Source of the DNA: Malus domestica
Taxonomy: Eukaryota; Streptophyta; Magnoliopsida; Rosales; Rosaceae
Assembly (NCBI RefSeq): GCF_042453785.1
Contig: NC_091677.1
Span: 5,613,501-5,677,500, forward strand
Length of the DNA stretch: 64,000 nt
Direction: 5' to 3'
A model generated the notes under the pieces. That model had not been told where the DNA came from. It saw nothing but the letters and a program-made list of their open reading frames with translations, and searched no databases. A program made the position numbers and the translations under genes. Positions 1 to 11,258 of this stretch are shown in pieces; the stretch's first letter is position 1; every line of letters begins with the position of its first letter.

Positions 1-2636
1 AAATCAAATGGTTATAATGACTCGGTAAAAATTATTGATTCGCAGTCTGGAGCTTCTCGCCGTCATCTTTTGGCTGAATCACGTCTTTTGGATGAGGTAG
101 CTTCTGTAAAAATCTGTCTTTATCCCTCACACTTACTCTTATTATATGATAATGTTGTCTTGCATGTTTGCCGCAGAATTCCTTTGTTGAAGCATTTCAG
201 TTTTTCTCAGTTTGACAGACATGGAGGATCTGACTGTGCTTTTTCTATGTGAATTCTCTGTAGAATTTGTTTCCTGCGTTTAAAGAAAACAGCAGTTCTC
301 ATAAGGCAAAGCAGAAACATGTTGGAAGGAATTCGAAGCAAGAACTGCGATCAAGTAGCAGGCACTGTCTTGAAGATCCTCCTCTAACTAGATCACTTAG
401 AAGGGAGGTAATTGATTCAACTGAATTTTTACGTCCCTTTTTTTACTTTTATTTTTCCGTTCTTTTGCCTCTGGTGGTCTTCCCTTGTATATGTTTGTGG
501 ATAAGTTTTTTGTATATAGAAAATTAAGCTTCACTTTTCTAAGTAATGTTCCATAAGCGTTTCAATTTTCAATATCAGATAATTGTGATTAATCGCTGCC
601 ATGATGCAATCTTAACGTCATTGTGTCTTGTTCTCGTAGGAGAAGGTTCAAGAGTCTTCCACCCATTTGGTGAGAGCTAAAAGAAACATTTTCAGTGGTA
701 AGGAAAGCAGCATGGCTGAAACTTCACGTAAAGGGAGGAAGCTTATAAAAAGTAATATTGGTAGACGTATGGTCGAATCAGAACTCTCAGAGTCTGATCA
801 AGAGTGCCACCCAATCAGATTTCAGAGTACACGTAATGATGTAATCACAGTCCTTTCTGACCATTCAGATGAAGAAAGAAATGATAATATACTGGAAACT
901 GAAAGAGATACTGATAATGGGTTGTATATTGGAAGAAGAATCAGAAATGGTCTGAAAGGTGTTGAGGAGGCTGATCGGAATCACCCATCTTCTTCCAAGC
1001 ATCCAAATATTTCAGTTGAGGATGAACCCACTGCTCTGGAGGAAACTCCCCAAGATGAATGGTTTGAAGTTGAGAACTCAAAAGAGGAATGTGAAGGCAG
1101 ATTTGAGACTGAAGCTGCCACCAAAATTCCTTCGATGGAGTTATCATGTGTAATATGCTGGACAGAATATAGTTCAATTCGAGGAATTTTGCCATGTGGT
1201 CATCGATTCTGTTATTCATGCATTGAAAACTGGGCTGGTCATATGGTACGTATTCTTGTTCACTAACAATTGTATAATTTCTGATTGTTCAAAAGTTTTA
1301 AATATTCTCTGCGTTTACCCAAATTGAAATACTTTTCTTTATTCTGGTTTCAAAGATTGTCGACCTTCCCATGAACTCGCCTTGATTTAGTGTTTTTCTC
1401 TTCTTTATTGATATTATTTGAGGACACCGAATTCATAAGTTGTTTATGGTGTGTGGCAGAGTTCAAGGAGAAAGAATTCAACTTGCCCTTTATGCAAGGC
1501 TAGTTTTACCTGCATTACCAAGGTTGATGATGCAGACATGATTGATCAGAAAATATACTCCCAAACCATTCCATCTGCCCCAAAAATGGACATACCAGTG
1601 CCTACTTACCGAGGACCACCCAATTTTTCTGCTCCGGTATGTAAACCTCATTGTTTTACTGTTAAAACTTTATATTGGACATTGTCTGAGTGCTAGTTGT
1701 AAAGTGCACATTTTAGGCCTGCCTACAATGCTTATTTGTGTATGAGATTTCAATCTGTTCAATTTAATGCCTTTCCAGAAGAATTCATTCTCCATTCTTC
1801 AATATCAGGCATTTTTAAGAGATCAATGTTTGTAAATGGATCTTTGTAATCTGCCTTTTGGCCTATTTTTGTTTTAAATGAACTGATGTTTTTGACTGAA
1901 ATGAAAAGGCGTTTATGATGCATTTTTATAATAACATGCTTTGAGGATTTTAAGCTATCTTAATTTAAACATGGACGAAGAGTGCAAAAACACACTAGTA
2001 CGATCATGTTGACATGAAAAATCAAAGGAAAAGATTACAAGGATCTGGAAAGTTCATAAGATCTTAATTTTCTACCTTACCAAATGACAATATCTATCTC
2101 CCAACTTACTTAAAATTTTCTTTCTCCTCTGTTTGGACATGTCTCCTCTTGAAGTTGAAAGAAAAGTCATTCCTTACATTTCCGATAGCTGTGCAAACAT
2201 TATGTGTCTCCAAATTAGAAATTCTATCTGGATAATCTGGAAATGTGTGGGGTGTGCAAGACCTGCTTGGATTGTCAAAGAAATGTATGTGCAATTGTTT
2301 GCCTTTAGAGCTCTTTTGCATTTACTCTTCCACTGCTTACTCTTGCTAAAACTTTTCAAGTGTTCGCTCTCGTCATTGTATGATTAAATCTTTTGCTGAT
2401 TTGGTTGTCTGGGTGCTTAATCGAGCCTTTTCTTTTTATTCTCTTCTGGTGATAAACAGTCCATATCAGCAACTGCTTGTTCTGTATGTCGTCAGCGGGA
2501 ACCTGTAGATCTTCTGTTCAGTTGTGACGTCTGCTGCATTCGGTGCATCCATAACTTCTGCCTGGACCCTCCTTTGTTTCCCTGGACATGCATTCACTGC
2601 AAGGACCTCCGACGGCTCTACCTTCACAGCTATTGA
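1..2636 (+). CDS. RING-finger protein, probably BRCT-RING type E3 ligase (3' part, five exons)
   Basis: Partial gene running in from the left edge. Exons inferred from GT-AG sites and continuous frame: 1-96, 264-407, 640-1245, 1460-1636 and 2460-2636 (stop TGA 2634-2636); all junctions are phase 0. Exon 3 encodes an acidic, low-complexity linker and then a C3HC4 RING core: CVIC, then CGHRFCYSC, completed across the intron by CPLC in exon 4. The last exon encodes a second Cys-rich cluster with five CxxC-type pairs ([16 protein letters not shown] and a C-x4-C) and ends ...LYLHSY. This layout matches the plant BRCT-plus-RING family (Arabidopsis At1g67180 type), in which N-terminal BRCT repeats would lie outside the window; BRCT is therefore not seen here. 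Expected role: nuclear ubiquitin ligase, possibly in the DNA-damage response. RING: sure; family: fairly sure; function: inferred. Confidence 0.8.
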
Positions 2637-3446
2637 TATGCATCTCCGAAAATATAAAACATCAAGAAGGCCTCAAACCTTAACGAGTTATGAAAATGCT
2701 GATGTTGTGCTTGTGACCTAGTATTTTCACAGGGGGCTTAAAAAGTCATCAGAATTGGTAGCGAGTGTTGTTCTTTATATCTACAATTCTAATAGTCTAT
2801 ACTCTTTCGCCGAGCATTCGACATTAACTGTCGATAGGCGATAAAATCTTTTTATCTTTTCATAGTTTGAATTTTAATGTGTTTTTAATTGACATTAACC
2901 GTTGTCAGAAAAGCGACGCTAATTTTTCTATTTTATTTTTAACACCTTCAATGGCCAAAAAAACATGAAAGAAAAGCAAAAGGTAGCACCTCATGTATTA
3001 TTTAATACACCCCACATAAAAATTTATTGTTAACACTGCAAATTGTTAACTGCACCTCAAAGCATATTCAATGTGTATTGTATTTTTCTTTAAAGCTCTG
3101 CTTCTTCTTAGAGGTTGTCTAGTCAATGTTATCCGTGTTCGTTTGATGTTTGAAGACAGAAACCTCGCGTTTGTGGAATATCAAATGAAATCTCACGTTT
3201 GTCAGGAATATTCATGTGTTTTTGTCATTTGCCAGAAATTTATTGTGGGAGAAAACAACATTCATGATGTTTGAGTCGTGTGAATTTGTCATGAATATTC
3301 ATGTGTTTCACATTTATATGTGGTCCAATATCACCTATGATTCATTCATTCACCTATTAGGAAAAAAAAAAGAAGAAAATCTTTTTAGAGCCTATCTCTC
3401 TGTAATATTTTGTGTGGACAACATTTGCCCTATACTTAGTGAGAAA
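2637..3446. other. Intergenic, no gene seen
   Basis: AT-rich 3' flank of the RING gene. Short open frames here have no recognisable domain. A loosely repeated motif containing 'aatattcatgtgttt' occurs near 3207 and 3295, but no clear element can be defined. Confidence 0.4.
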
Positions 3447-4262
3447 ATAAGGGTAATGCTACACTTATTATATTTTGTAGGCTTTTTAGTCAAAATGGTT
3501 TTTGGGATTTGCATAACTATCACTTTAGTCTATGAGATTTAAAATCGATAAAAGTAGTCCCTGAGGTTGTCCATCATCCATCATTTTGGTCATTCCGTTA
3601 AAAAACTCCGTTAAGCTTGAGGGTATTTTTGTAATATCAAATTCTCCACTTGTTTTTTCACCCTTTTTTACTTATCTCTCTCGTCTTTTCTACCATAGTC
3701 CTCATGTCTCTCGTCAATTCGTCCTTGGCAGTCACAAAGAAAAAGGAAAAAGTGATTAGGGTTTTTGAATTGGGGCTTTGGGTGACAGAGATTCGTTTGG
3801 TGTAAAACTAAGATTGAAAATCAGAAATCAGTAAGGAATCTTTGAACCATCCATTTCATTATATTCAAGTGTGCATACTGTACAATTTTTTTCCAAAAAT
3901 TAACGAAAGGGAAAAGATCAAGTACCGTTTGCGATGATTTACTTGAGTTTGACGTCAAATTGTTTTTAATAATAGTTGAAGAGTTGATTTCACTGTCAAA
4001 ATTAGCAACATAGGAGTATTTTTTTTTGAGAGAAATGTGAGAAAACGGTGAAAAATCATGTGGAGAATTTGATTTGACAAAAATATCCTCAACTTAACGG
4101 AGTTTTTTAACAGAATGACCAAAATGATAGATGATGGACAATCTCATGGACCACTTCTATTGATTTTAAATCTCAGGGACCAAAGTGATGCGTTATGCAA
4201 ATCTCAGGGATCATTTTGGCTAAAAAGACTATTTTGTATAGAGTAGTACTGTATTTACCATT
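3447..4262. mobile_element. Long-TIR non-autonomous DNA transposon (MULE-like)
   Basis: About 200 bp at the left (about 3447-3660) is repeated in inverted orientation at the right (about 4065-4262). Both arms contain short reiterated 'ggtccctgag'-like units, the motif 'tccatcattttggtcat' and 'aactccgttaa'. The ends align as gggtaatgctacact against the reverse complement of agtactgtatttacc, with roughly 75% identity by eye. The middle is non-coding. Long inverted arms without coding capacity suit a Mutator-like non-autonomous element; I could not define a target-site duplication, so the exact ends are approximate. Confidence 0.65.
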
Positions 4263-4264
4263 TA

Positions 4265-4512
4265 TTTGTACCTTCATTTGTATCATCTCTCTAATAGAGG
4301 TAGGACTCACCAACACACATGAGTTATATCACTGTTAGAGAGATGATACAAAATAGATGGGTTCTGTCACTATTAGAGAGATGCTACAATATAGATGGTA
4401 AGAATATTATTTTTGTTTTTTATCATATTTGTACTACTTATCTAATAGAGATAGGGTTCACCAGCACATGTGAGTTCTATTTCTATTAAACGTATGATAC
4501 AAATGTGGTATG
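4265..4512. repeat. Small MITE family, two adjacent copies
   Basis: Inverted arms 'tttgtatcatctctctaat' and 'gttagagagatgatacaaa' flank a short centre with 'gactcaccaacacacatgag' (about 4277-4353). A related, more decayed copy follows at about 4431-4512, and a third lies at 5281-5392. Confidence 0.55.
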
Positions 4513-4999
4513 AAAAAATGTGGTAGGAGTATTATTTTTTAGAAAGGCGTCATTGAAAATATCAAGTAACTTTTCAAAAATGTGATACAAATATGGTATG
4601 AAAAATATAATAAAAATCATATTTTTGGAAAAAATAATGTGGAGTTGATCTTCAAAGAATAATAATGTTGGGCGCCATTGAAATTGTACAGTGCATGATG
4701 TCGCCCATCAAATTAATTAAAACCTTCATTTTTCATAGGCAAACAATTTGCCACGCCAAGACCACTTTTACTTTCGGTCTCTTTGTCTTCTATCATTCGT
4801 CTCATTCCGCGACCTAATTCTGTTGTGTTCTTCTTAATCTTAATCACAACAACTTATATATGTAGAAAAGAGAATGAACAAAATTACCCAAACTTAACCA
4901 ATCACCAATGCTTTTTATCATGTGGCTCCATGTTGGAGGTGATGTAATAACATGGCATTTCTTCCGCATTGTGTTGTGTAGTGCACATATATAGGAGTA

Positions 5000-5189
5000 C
5001 AAATCATCTCCGGATCTAAAGAAACGAAGCTTAAGGATCAAATGATCCGGACCGATGAAATTTGATCAAACAACTACAATTATTATAACTTTTAGAGGGT
5101 TCCCCTGTTTGTAGCCGTTGGATCAAATTTTAACGACCCGAATCATTTGATTCTTAGGTTCCCTTTTTTTAGATCCAGAGAGGATTTGT
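5000..5189. mobile_element. MITE with about 75-bp inverted arms
   Basis: The left arm, starting caaatcatctccggatcta, and the right arm, ending tagatccagagaggatttg, are inverted repeats. Both continue through 'atcaaatgat' and 'aaatttgatc'. No coding capacity. The element is mostly two arms with a short central loop, so it would fold as a hairpin if transcribed. Confidence 0.65.
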
Positions 5190-5280
5190 AATCCATATAT
5201 AGTAGTGGGTTGTAGAAGAAGATGCACATAATGCATGAGGATAAAAAAAGCAAAAATGCTATTTTTATTATCTATTTATA

Positions 5281-5392
5281 TCATTATCTGTATCATCTCT
5301 CTAATAGAGACGAGACTCACGTGTGTTAGTGGGTGCTACCTCTATTAGAAAGATGGTACAAATGATGATACAAGTAGATGGTAAGTGTAACG
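5281..5392. repeat. Third copy of the 4.3-kb MITE family
   Basis: Contains 'tgtatcatctctctaatag' and, inverted, 'ctattagaaagatggtacaa', matching the pair at 4265-4512. Confidence 0.5.
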
Positions 5393-6158
5393 TTACTCTA
5401 AAAAATGCCCTTACAAAATGCATGGAAGGAAATTGCTCAATTTTAACTACCCTTTCCTACATCATCCCACAATTGAAATTTAGAAGGGATAAATTAAAAA
5501 CCATGCTGATTTTGACATGAATTTTTACTTTTATTTATTGTTTTTCATGAAAACTGATAGATTTGGGTGTAAGCAAGTTGACTAAATATTTTAGCTTCAT
5601 CCATGTTGCACTTTGTCACTCACAGTACCGATCTAGGTTCAGTGTTTGTTACTGAATCCATAGAAAGGGAAAGAGAAACTTAAATTGGAGACTTAATTAC
5701 CCACCAGAAAAAGAAAAAAAATAATTGTCTAGGATAATACTTGCATTCCTCCTGCCCCCTTCCTCTTTTAGGGGGATGAGCTCATTCTCGCACTTGCAAA
5801 TAACATATTTATATTGTGAAAATTTTATAATCGGAACTGTTTAATCTCTTAATCTTTATTTGAAGATCCTGTTTACAAAAAACTATTCGACTTTGAAATT
5901 GTTTAGTCATCTAAATGTATCAAAATAAATCAGCAATGTAAGTATCAAGTAGCATATTTATGACAAACCGTTGATTTATCTGATACATTTGGATGACTAA
6001 AAAATCTTCAATTCAAATGAATTTTTTTTAATGGATGATCTTCAAAGGGAGATTAAGAGATTGAATGATTCCGATTATAAAGTTTTTACAATGAAGATAC
6101 GTTATTTGCAAGTGGAGAGAATGAGCTCATCGCCTAAGGAGAGAATGCAAGTATTATC
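5393..6158. other. Intergenic, no gene seen
   Basis: AT-rich sequence; the short open frames have no recognisable domain or codon pattern. Nothing further can be supported. Confidence 0.35.
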
Positions 6159-6257
6159 CAATTGTCTATTAATAAGTAATAAAGACTTTTTGACATCTAT
6201 AATCAATCAATTGTCTATTAATAAGTAATAAAGACTTTTTGATATCTATAATCAATA
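6159..6257. repeat. Two-copy tandem repeat, unit about 49 bp
   Basis: A unit starting 'caattgtctattaataagt' and ending 'tctataatcaat' is present twice head to tail, with a single change seen (gacatc versus gatatc). Confidence 0.7.
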
Positions 6258-6588
6258 ACCAAACAATGCTTAGTTGCTTAAGACATATACAGAAAGGAAA
6301 AGAACAAAATAGAGGGCAATGAACAACCTCTCTCCAAAAATTGTAATCTTGGTAAAATTCACACCTTGTATTCTTGATATGGCAATATTGTGTATATGGT
6401 TGTGAGTGATTGTGTGTGTGTGTGTGTGAGGAGTGAGGAGTGAGGAAGAGAGAGATATACTGTAAGAACTAAGAAGAGAAGACCCCAAATTCATCACCTT
6501 TTATTCTATTGAACGAAGAGGGTAAGTTACCCAACACAAGGAGGAAATCATTAGCTTTGGTATTTTTTTATGTCTAAAACATATACAA

Positions 6589-6789
6589 TCAAAAAGCAAA
6601 AGTTTTGGACTTGGGAGAATCTGCAACTTTCATAGTCTTTTCAATGAGCTTTCTGGCCTTCTTGCTCCTGATTTCAACTCTCATGCTCTCACTCTTTTCG
6701 ATCTTGTCGTAAGGCTTCTTATTCACCTTCAAAGACCTCAACTTGGATTTCAAGTTCACCACCAACCTCTCCAATCCCAACATCACCAT
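6589..6789 (-). CDS. Small basic conserved plant protein (66 aa)
   Basis: Single open frame from ATG (6789-6787) to TGA (6591-6589). The product is rich in Lys and Arg, with the central motifs 'KKPYDKIEKSESMRVEIRS' and 'KKARKLIEKT' and the tail SPKSKTFAF. There is no signal peptide or membrane segment. The pattern looks like a short conserved family of unknown function in dicots; I do not recognise a named gene. The ATG is preceded on the minus strand by gccgagac and, further up, by a plausible 3' splice site (ctgcag), so a 5'-UTR intron is possible. The upstream CT/GA-rich DNA to about 7160 would then be its leader and promoter. A second ATG two codons downstream is an equally possible start. 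That it is real rests on its conserved look and codon pattern, not on any known domain. Confidence 0.55.
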   Translation of the reverse strand: MVMLGLERLVVNLKSKLRSLKVNKKPYDKIEKSESMRVEIRSKKARKLIEKTMKVADSPKSKTFAF

Positions 6790-7725
6790 GTCTCGGCTAA
6801 ACCTGCAGATTTCGAACCCAATTCCGGCTAGAACCCAGCAAAACTAGGGAATCGAAATCGAAATACGGAGACCTGTTTTTTTTTTCTGGCAAAGGAAGAG
6901 CTTGAGAGGTTGAGACTTGAGGGTGAAAATTTAAAGGAAAGTTTGAGGCCTTGGGAGAAAGTTAGAGAGACCTACCAAAGAGAGGAGTTGAAGAAGAGAG
7001 TTTTCATGGAGGGAGTTTGGAAAGAACCAAGTGAGAGAGAAAATATGAATGAATCAAAACGGTTGGAAGACACACAGCGTAATATCGTTTATAGAGTACT
7101 TGGAAGGCTTACCACGCAAAACTTACGAACCTTAAGTGTTTATAGTTTATACCGCTCCTGACTTATCTCAAAGTAGGGCCTACCTTTTGGATATAATCTT
7201 AGTAGATACGGAAAAATTATCATGTGGTACTCAAATACGGTCACGTGATATAATCCATTTATGTCTTATAACATGAATGGATAGTACAACAAATATCTAC
7301 TCACATTATAACATATGAACATCATACTTTCGCATCAAGCTAATTACTCGTATGTATACAATTGGTTGTATATTTGTGTACAACTATCTTATATTGCAAT
7401 GTTACGTACAATTTGATCGATACATAAATTCTTTTCCACTTTTCGGTTGGTATTTAAATATGTTTACTTGGTTTCTAAACTTTATATTGTTTATTTCATT
7501 TTTGGGGACGTTTAAGCTTAATTGGATTCACTTTAAAATGTTTACAAGAACAACTTGGTTCTCTGTAATCCCGAGGGGTCGTTTCTCTTTTCGTTTTCTT
7601 ATTTTGTAAGGAAGTTGTATATATTTATATTTTGTACTTATTTTTGTTGTTGTGTTCTTTTCAGTCTTTATAATATAAAGATTGAAGCTAGGCAACTAAA
7701 TTCTGACTTTCCTATTAAATTCGTT
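6790..7725. other. 5' flank of the small minus-strand gene; otherwise no gene seen
   Basis: 6800-7100 is purine-rich on the plus strand, that is CT-rich on the coding strand of the 6589-6789 gene, as in plant leaders. The open frame at 6910-7161 (+) runs through this purine-rich stretch and is unlikely to be a gene. 7165-7725 is AT-rich and featureless. Confidence 0.4.
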
Positions 7726-7890
7726 GAGAAATGATAATTTATTAAAAGTGAGACTCTTTATGGATTTTTTATCATATCATGTTTTTTACACAATATTTTA
7801 TAATATTAGTACGAAAATTAACATTAAAATATGAAGTGACAAATAGTTCATGAAGAATCTCACTTTAAGAAACTCTTCTTAGTATTTCTC
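7726..7890. mobile_element. MITE, 'gagaaatg' family (copy 1)
   Basis: Begins gagaaatgataatttatta and ends with the inverted form ...cttagtatttctc. Both arms share the 'aaagtgaga(c/t)tc' motif. Related copies lie at 14028-14180 (duplicated at 17401-17553) and 18076-18235. Confidence 0.6.
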
Positions 7891-8869
7891 AATTTAGTTT
7901 TACATATAACATATGCTCGAAGGTGGCATAAATCATAGAAGGGAAAATATGAATCTTCCAAGAAACAAATTGAAACAAATTGGATTTGCTAGTAGTTTTA
8001 CTATTATACTTTAGCTTTATCAATTACCAATTATTGGTAGCAAGATAAGGCCATAAAAGCAGCCACAAGTTTACAATCTTAATCCTTTTTCAAACATGCA
8101 GAATTTATTCTTAATCTATTACTATTGTGCTCTATGTAATTTGAGGCGCAGGGTTTCATTCCAAAATGAATTTATCGGTGATACTCCAAAAATTTCATTT
8201 TATATTCTAATTTTTTTTATAATTAAAAAGAAAAATATAGTTGTAAGAAGTGCATAATTAAACTTTTAAAGTGTTAAATAATAGTTATCCTTCAAAAAAA
8301 GGAAAGAGAATTATGAAATGAATAACTCTACACACATATCAAATTTCTTCTCCGAACTTTATTTTTTTACACAAAACGAATATACAAATTTAGACAACGG
8401 CATCCTGAATTAATTTAAGGGATTCTCAAACAAAAAGAGTTCTGAAACAAAAATTAAGGTCAACTTGACCAATTTAACTGTCATCATATTACTGTCCCTC
8501 AGAATAATGTGTTTATTCAATCCAAGGCCTCACTCCGAATTTCATCGATTTGTAACGAGTATAACACTCTCATGAGTGTACAAACACATTATTTGATAAA
8601 TAAACTTGATAAAAAAAAGTTTGTGCCTTTATTATTACTGTTATATAAAAAAATAGAAGATATTTTGTTGGCCAAACAACACGAATTAAAGGGAGTGGTT
8701 TAGATTTGTCCTTAAAGAATAAGATACAGTACTAGCTATATATATTGTCTCTAAGCAAAATGGGACTGTAGGATAATGACAAGAGTGTGAGGTGGTACAT
8801 TCCTTAAATCCAATATTTAAATTAAGCTAATTATTATATTGTTTTATTAGTGATGGATGGTGTATATAC
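7891..8869. other. Intergenic, no gene seen
   Basis: AT-rich sequence with homopolymer runs. No coding or RNA feature can be supported. Confidence 0.35.
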
Positions 8870-9084
8870 CGAACGAGGTTCTTCTTCGGATTCTTTTTGT
8901 GAATATTTTGAGAATTTTCAAATCGTGTTTGTTCCTCGTATATCGTGCAGTCAAAAATTATTTTTATTTAAAATTAAACATGAACATTACTTGACAAAAA
9001 CTGATTGCACAATATACGATAAACGGACACGATTTGAGAATTCCCGAGATCCTTACAAAGAGGATCCGAAGAGGATCCTCGTTC
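8870..9084. mobile_element. MITE with 8-bp target-site duplication
   Basis: Inverted arms begin cgaacgagg and end cctcgttc. Both arms carry versions of 'ttcggat', 'gagaatt' and 'tatcgtgca/tgcacaatata'. The octamer gtatatac flanks the element exactly on both sides (8862-8869 and 9085-9092), which suits a hAT-type MITE. A related but decayed copy is at about 58675-58900. Confidence 0.75.
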
Positions 9085-9114
9085 GTATATACCTAGTTAG
9101 AGGTTGACATGCAG

Positions 9115-9386
9115 TGTAACATCTCATATCGACCAACGGAGAGGGGGTGATGTGCCTTATATGTACATGTCCATCTTCATATAGCACGAGGCCTTTTGGG
9201 GACTCACTGGCTTCGGATTCTATTGGAACTCTGAAGTTAGGCGAGTTCGGGCCGAAAACATTTTCAGGATGGGTGACCCCCTGGAAAGTTCTCGTGTGAG
9301 TTCCCAGAAATAAAACTGTGAAGGTGTGATCGAGACCCAAAGTTGACAATATCGTGCTACGACGAAATCGAGACTGGGACGTGACA
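9115..9386 (+). mobile_element. Cassandra TRIM solo LTR
   Basis: A 272-bp sequence starting TGTAACATCTC and ending GACGTGACA (TG...CA ends) is flanked on both sides by the pentamer tgcag (9110-9114 and 9387-9391), a perfect 5-bp target-site duplication. The LTR contains a 5S rRNA-like segment, the hallmark of Cassandra terminal-repeat retrotransposons in miniature. There is no internal region or second LTR, so this is a solo LTR left by LTR-LTR recombination. The start and the 'agcacgaggccttttggg' segment resemble Rosaceae Cassandra LTRs as I remember them. Confidence 0.9.
9183..9300 (+). repeat. 5S rRNA-derived segment inside the Cassandra LTR
   Basis: Matches the plant 5S rRNA gene around the internal promoter and 3' half: 'ggaactctgaagtta' versus 5S GAACTCCGAAGTTA, and 'aggatgggtgacc' exactly, followed by 'ctggaaagttctcgtg'. 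Several mismatches in the 5' half argue against a functional 5S gene. In this family the segment is thought to provide RNA polymerase III promoter elements. Confidence 0.85.
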
Positions 9387-9619
9387 TGCAGTGCCAAGGG
9401 GACCTCAAATTTTGAGATAGCCATGTAACCACGTAATGCAGAGAGGCATTAGCCATGCATATCTATCTTTCTTTCTCATAAACAAGGACCAAACGAAGCC
9501 ATTTTTTCCTAGGGTTGCTTTTTACGTTTAAATTCCCTTGAAAATCACCATATTATCTTGGGAGTTGATATGGGATGATTGCATTGCATATATAAAAAAA
9601 GGCACGAGTATTTTCGAAA

Positions 9620-9759
9620 AATATTATCCACACATTATTTTTTATCTCTCACATAATTTTGTTAATTTTTTAATCATTGATATTTTTCAATTCATTTGAT
9701 TTGACGAACGAAAATTGAGAAAGATGTGTGAAAGGTGAAAATATGTGTGTGGATAGCAC
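9620..9759. mobile_element. MITE with ends in 'tatccacaca'
   Basis: The left arm 'attatccacacatta' pairs with the right arm ending 'atgtgtgtggata'. Both continue with CT/GA-rich 'tctctcacat' and 'tgtgtgaaag'. The hAT element at 9760 is inserted at its right end. Confidence 0.5.
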
Positions 9760-10352
9760 CAAGGTTCTAAAAGACATTAGTCAGGCGGCGGACAGGGACC
9801 TAGCCTAGGCTTCTAGGTGGGGGCTTAGACGGTTTCTTTAATTTTAATTAAATTTCTTATATAACATATAAATAAATATCTACTTATATTTAAAAAAAAA
9901 TACATCATTGTATTGGGATACAAAAATTGAAAAATAGAATGACATATAGATTATAAAGTATTAGAACATATTGAAAACATGAGGAACAAATATATAGTGA
10001 GTGTTCATCCAAGTATCAAACAAGTCTCTTACAATTGATTGAAAAAATAAAATGAAAAACAAAAAGCTTTCTATTATATGTCTAAGTGAGATTCGCAACT
10101 TAGGTGGGTACTTAAGCGAGTCTAAGTGGATTAGAAGGGTGCCTAGATGGGCTAGGCGGGCACCTAAGCAAGTCTAAATGGGTATCTAGGTTGTTCTAAG
10201 TGAGCACCTAGGTAGGTCTAAACAGGTTAGGAGGGCACCTAGGTGGGCTACGAGAACGCTTAACAGGTCTAGAGATTAATCGGAATAGTGGTCAGCAACC
10301 TAGCACCTAAAAACAACTTAAGCGGCACTAAATAGAGATTTTTAGAACATTG
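9760..10352. mobile_element. Non-autonomous hAT-like element, 593 bp
   Basis: Ends CAAGGTTCTAAAA ... TTTTAGAACATTG are imperfect 13-bp inverted repeats, flanked by an 8-bp duplication with one mismatch (gatagcac 9752-9759, gataacac 10353-10360). The right half carries degenerate 'gcacctaggtgggcta' repeats. No coding capacity. A fragment of the same 'cctagcgcc' repeat type also lies within the hAT element at 12184. Confidence 0.75.
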
Positions 10353-10429
10353 GATAACACTACCCTTTTTTTCCGCCATGGAAATTAATATCAATTATCA
10401 AACGGTAGATGTTATCATATAGGTCATGA

Positions 10430-11258
10430 CAGAGGCCGAGCCACAGTGGGGTCAATGGGGTCGCACGACCCCTTGGAAGCCATGGAAATAACCTTAGAGG
10501 TCCCTTGGAGCTGCTGGTGCGACCTCTTGGAGCTGCACACCACGTGTTCGATGAAATGTCTGAAAGAAGAAAAAGACTTCGGTTGCAGGTTGAAGAAGAA
10601 GGAACGGAGAACAGCAGCCATGGCTGCCGATGCACTGCTCCTTCTGTTGCAGAATGAGAAAGAAGACGACCTGTTTTAAAATGACTTGGCCAAACACACC
10701 GTTTTGAGCCAAGCCAATAAAAAAAGTTTTAAAAGCACTCCCGACTGCTTTTCTCATATGATTGGACATCCTTTAGACTCCATGTGATTGGTTTTTGATC
10801 AATTCCCAAGCAATTTAGAGATTTTAATAAAAAGGAGAGAGTAAATTATTAAGTGGGTCCCAATCTCATTCAAGTAAACATTTCGTTTTACCTTTGGCAT
10901 TTTGCCTTTTGCAATGCACCTTTGCCATTTGGTTGCTGGCAAGAAGAAGAGACAATTCTGGTCGGATTTTCTTTGTGAGGATTCTGAAGATTTTTTTTAA
11001 TCACATTCGTTTATTATAATTCGTGCAGATAGAAATTATTGTAATTTTTTTATTTAAAATTGAATATAAATAACGATATGAATATAATTATTGTAATTTT
11101 TTTTAATCACATTCGTTTAAAATTGAATATAATTCGCGCTATCCTACCAAGACCCGATGAAATGACGATATGCATGCCATTTCTGTTAAAAAAAAATTTC
11201 GCGCTGCGCGCGCTATCCTTATTGACCCCCCAAACATTATTTCCTGGATCCGCCACTG
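10430..11258. mobile_element. Non-autonomous hAT-like element, 829 bp
   Basis: Starts CAGAGGCCGAGCCAC and ends GGATCCGCCACTG; both ends are variants of the CAGTGGCGGAGCC terminus common in plant hAT elements. A perfect 8-bp duplication ggtcatga flanks it (10422-10429 and 11259-11266). The subterminal 'ggggtcaatgggg' and 'attgaccccc' are also inverted. Open frames inside have no transposase similarity. Its right 28 bp lie within the tandem duplication unit, so an orphan copy of this end recurs at 14604-14631. Confidence 0.8.

Noticed and set aside
9183-9300. Functional 5S rRNA gene
   Set aside because: Only part matches and it lies inside a TG...CA LTR with target duplication; the 5' half is diverged.
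9053-9456. Minus-strand ORFs over the Cassandra LTR
   Set aside because: They run across LTR sequence antisense to the 5S-like region and have no protein-like pattern.
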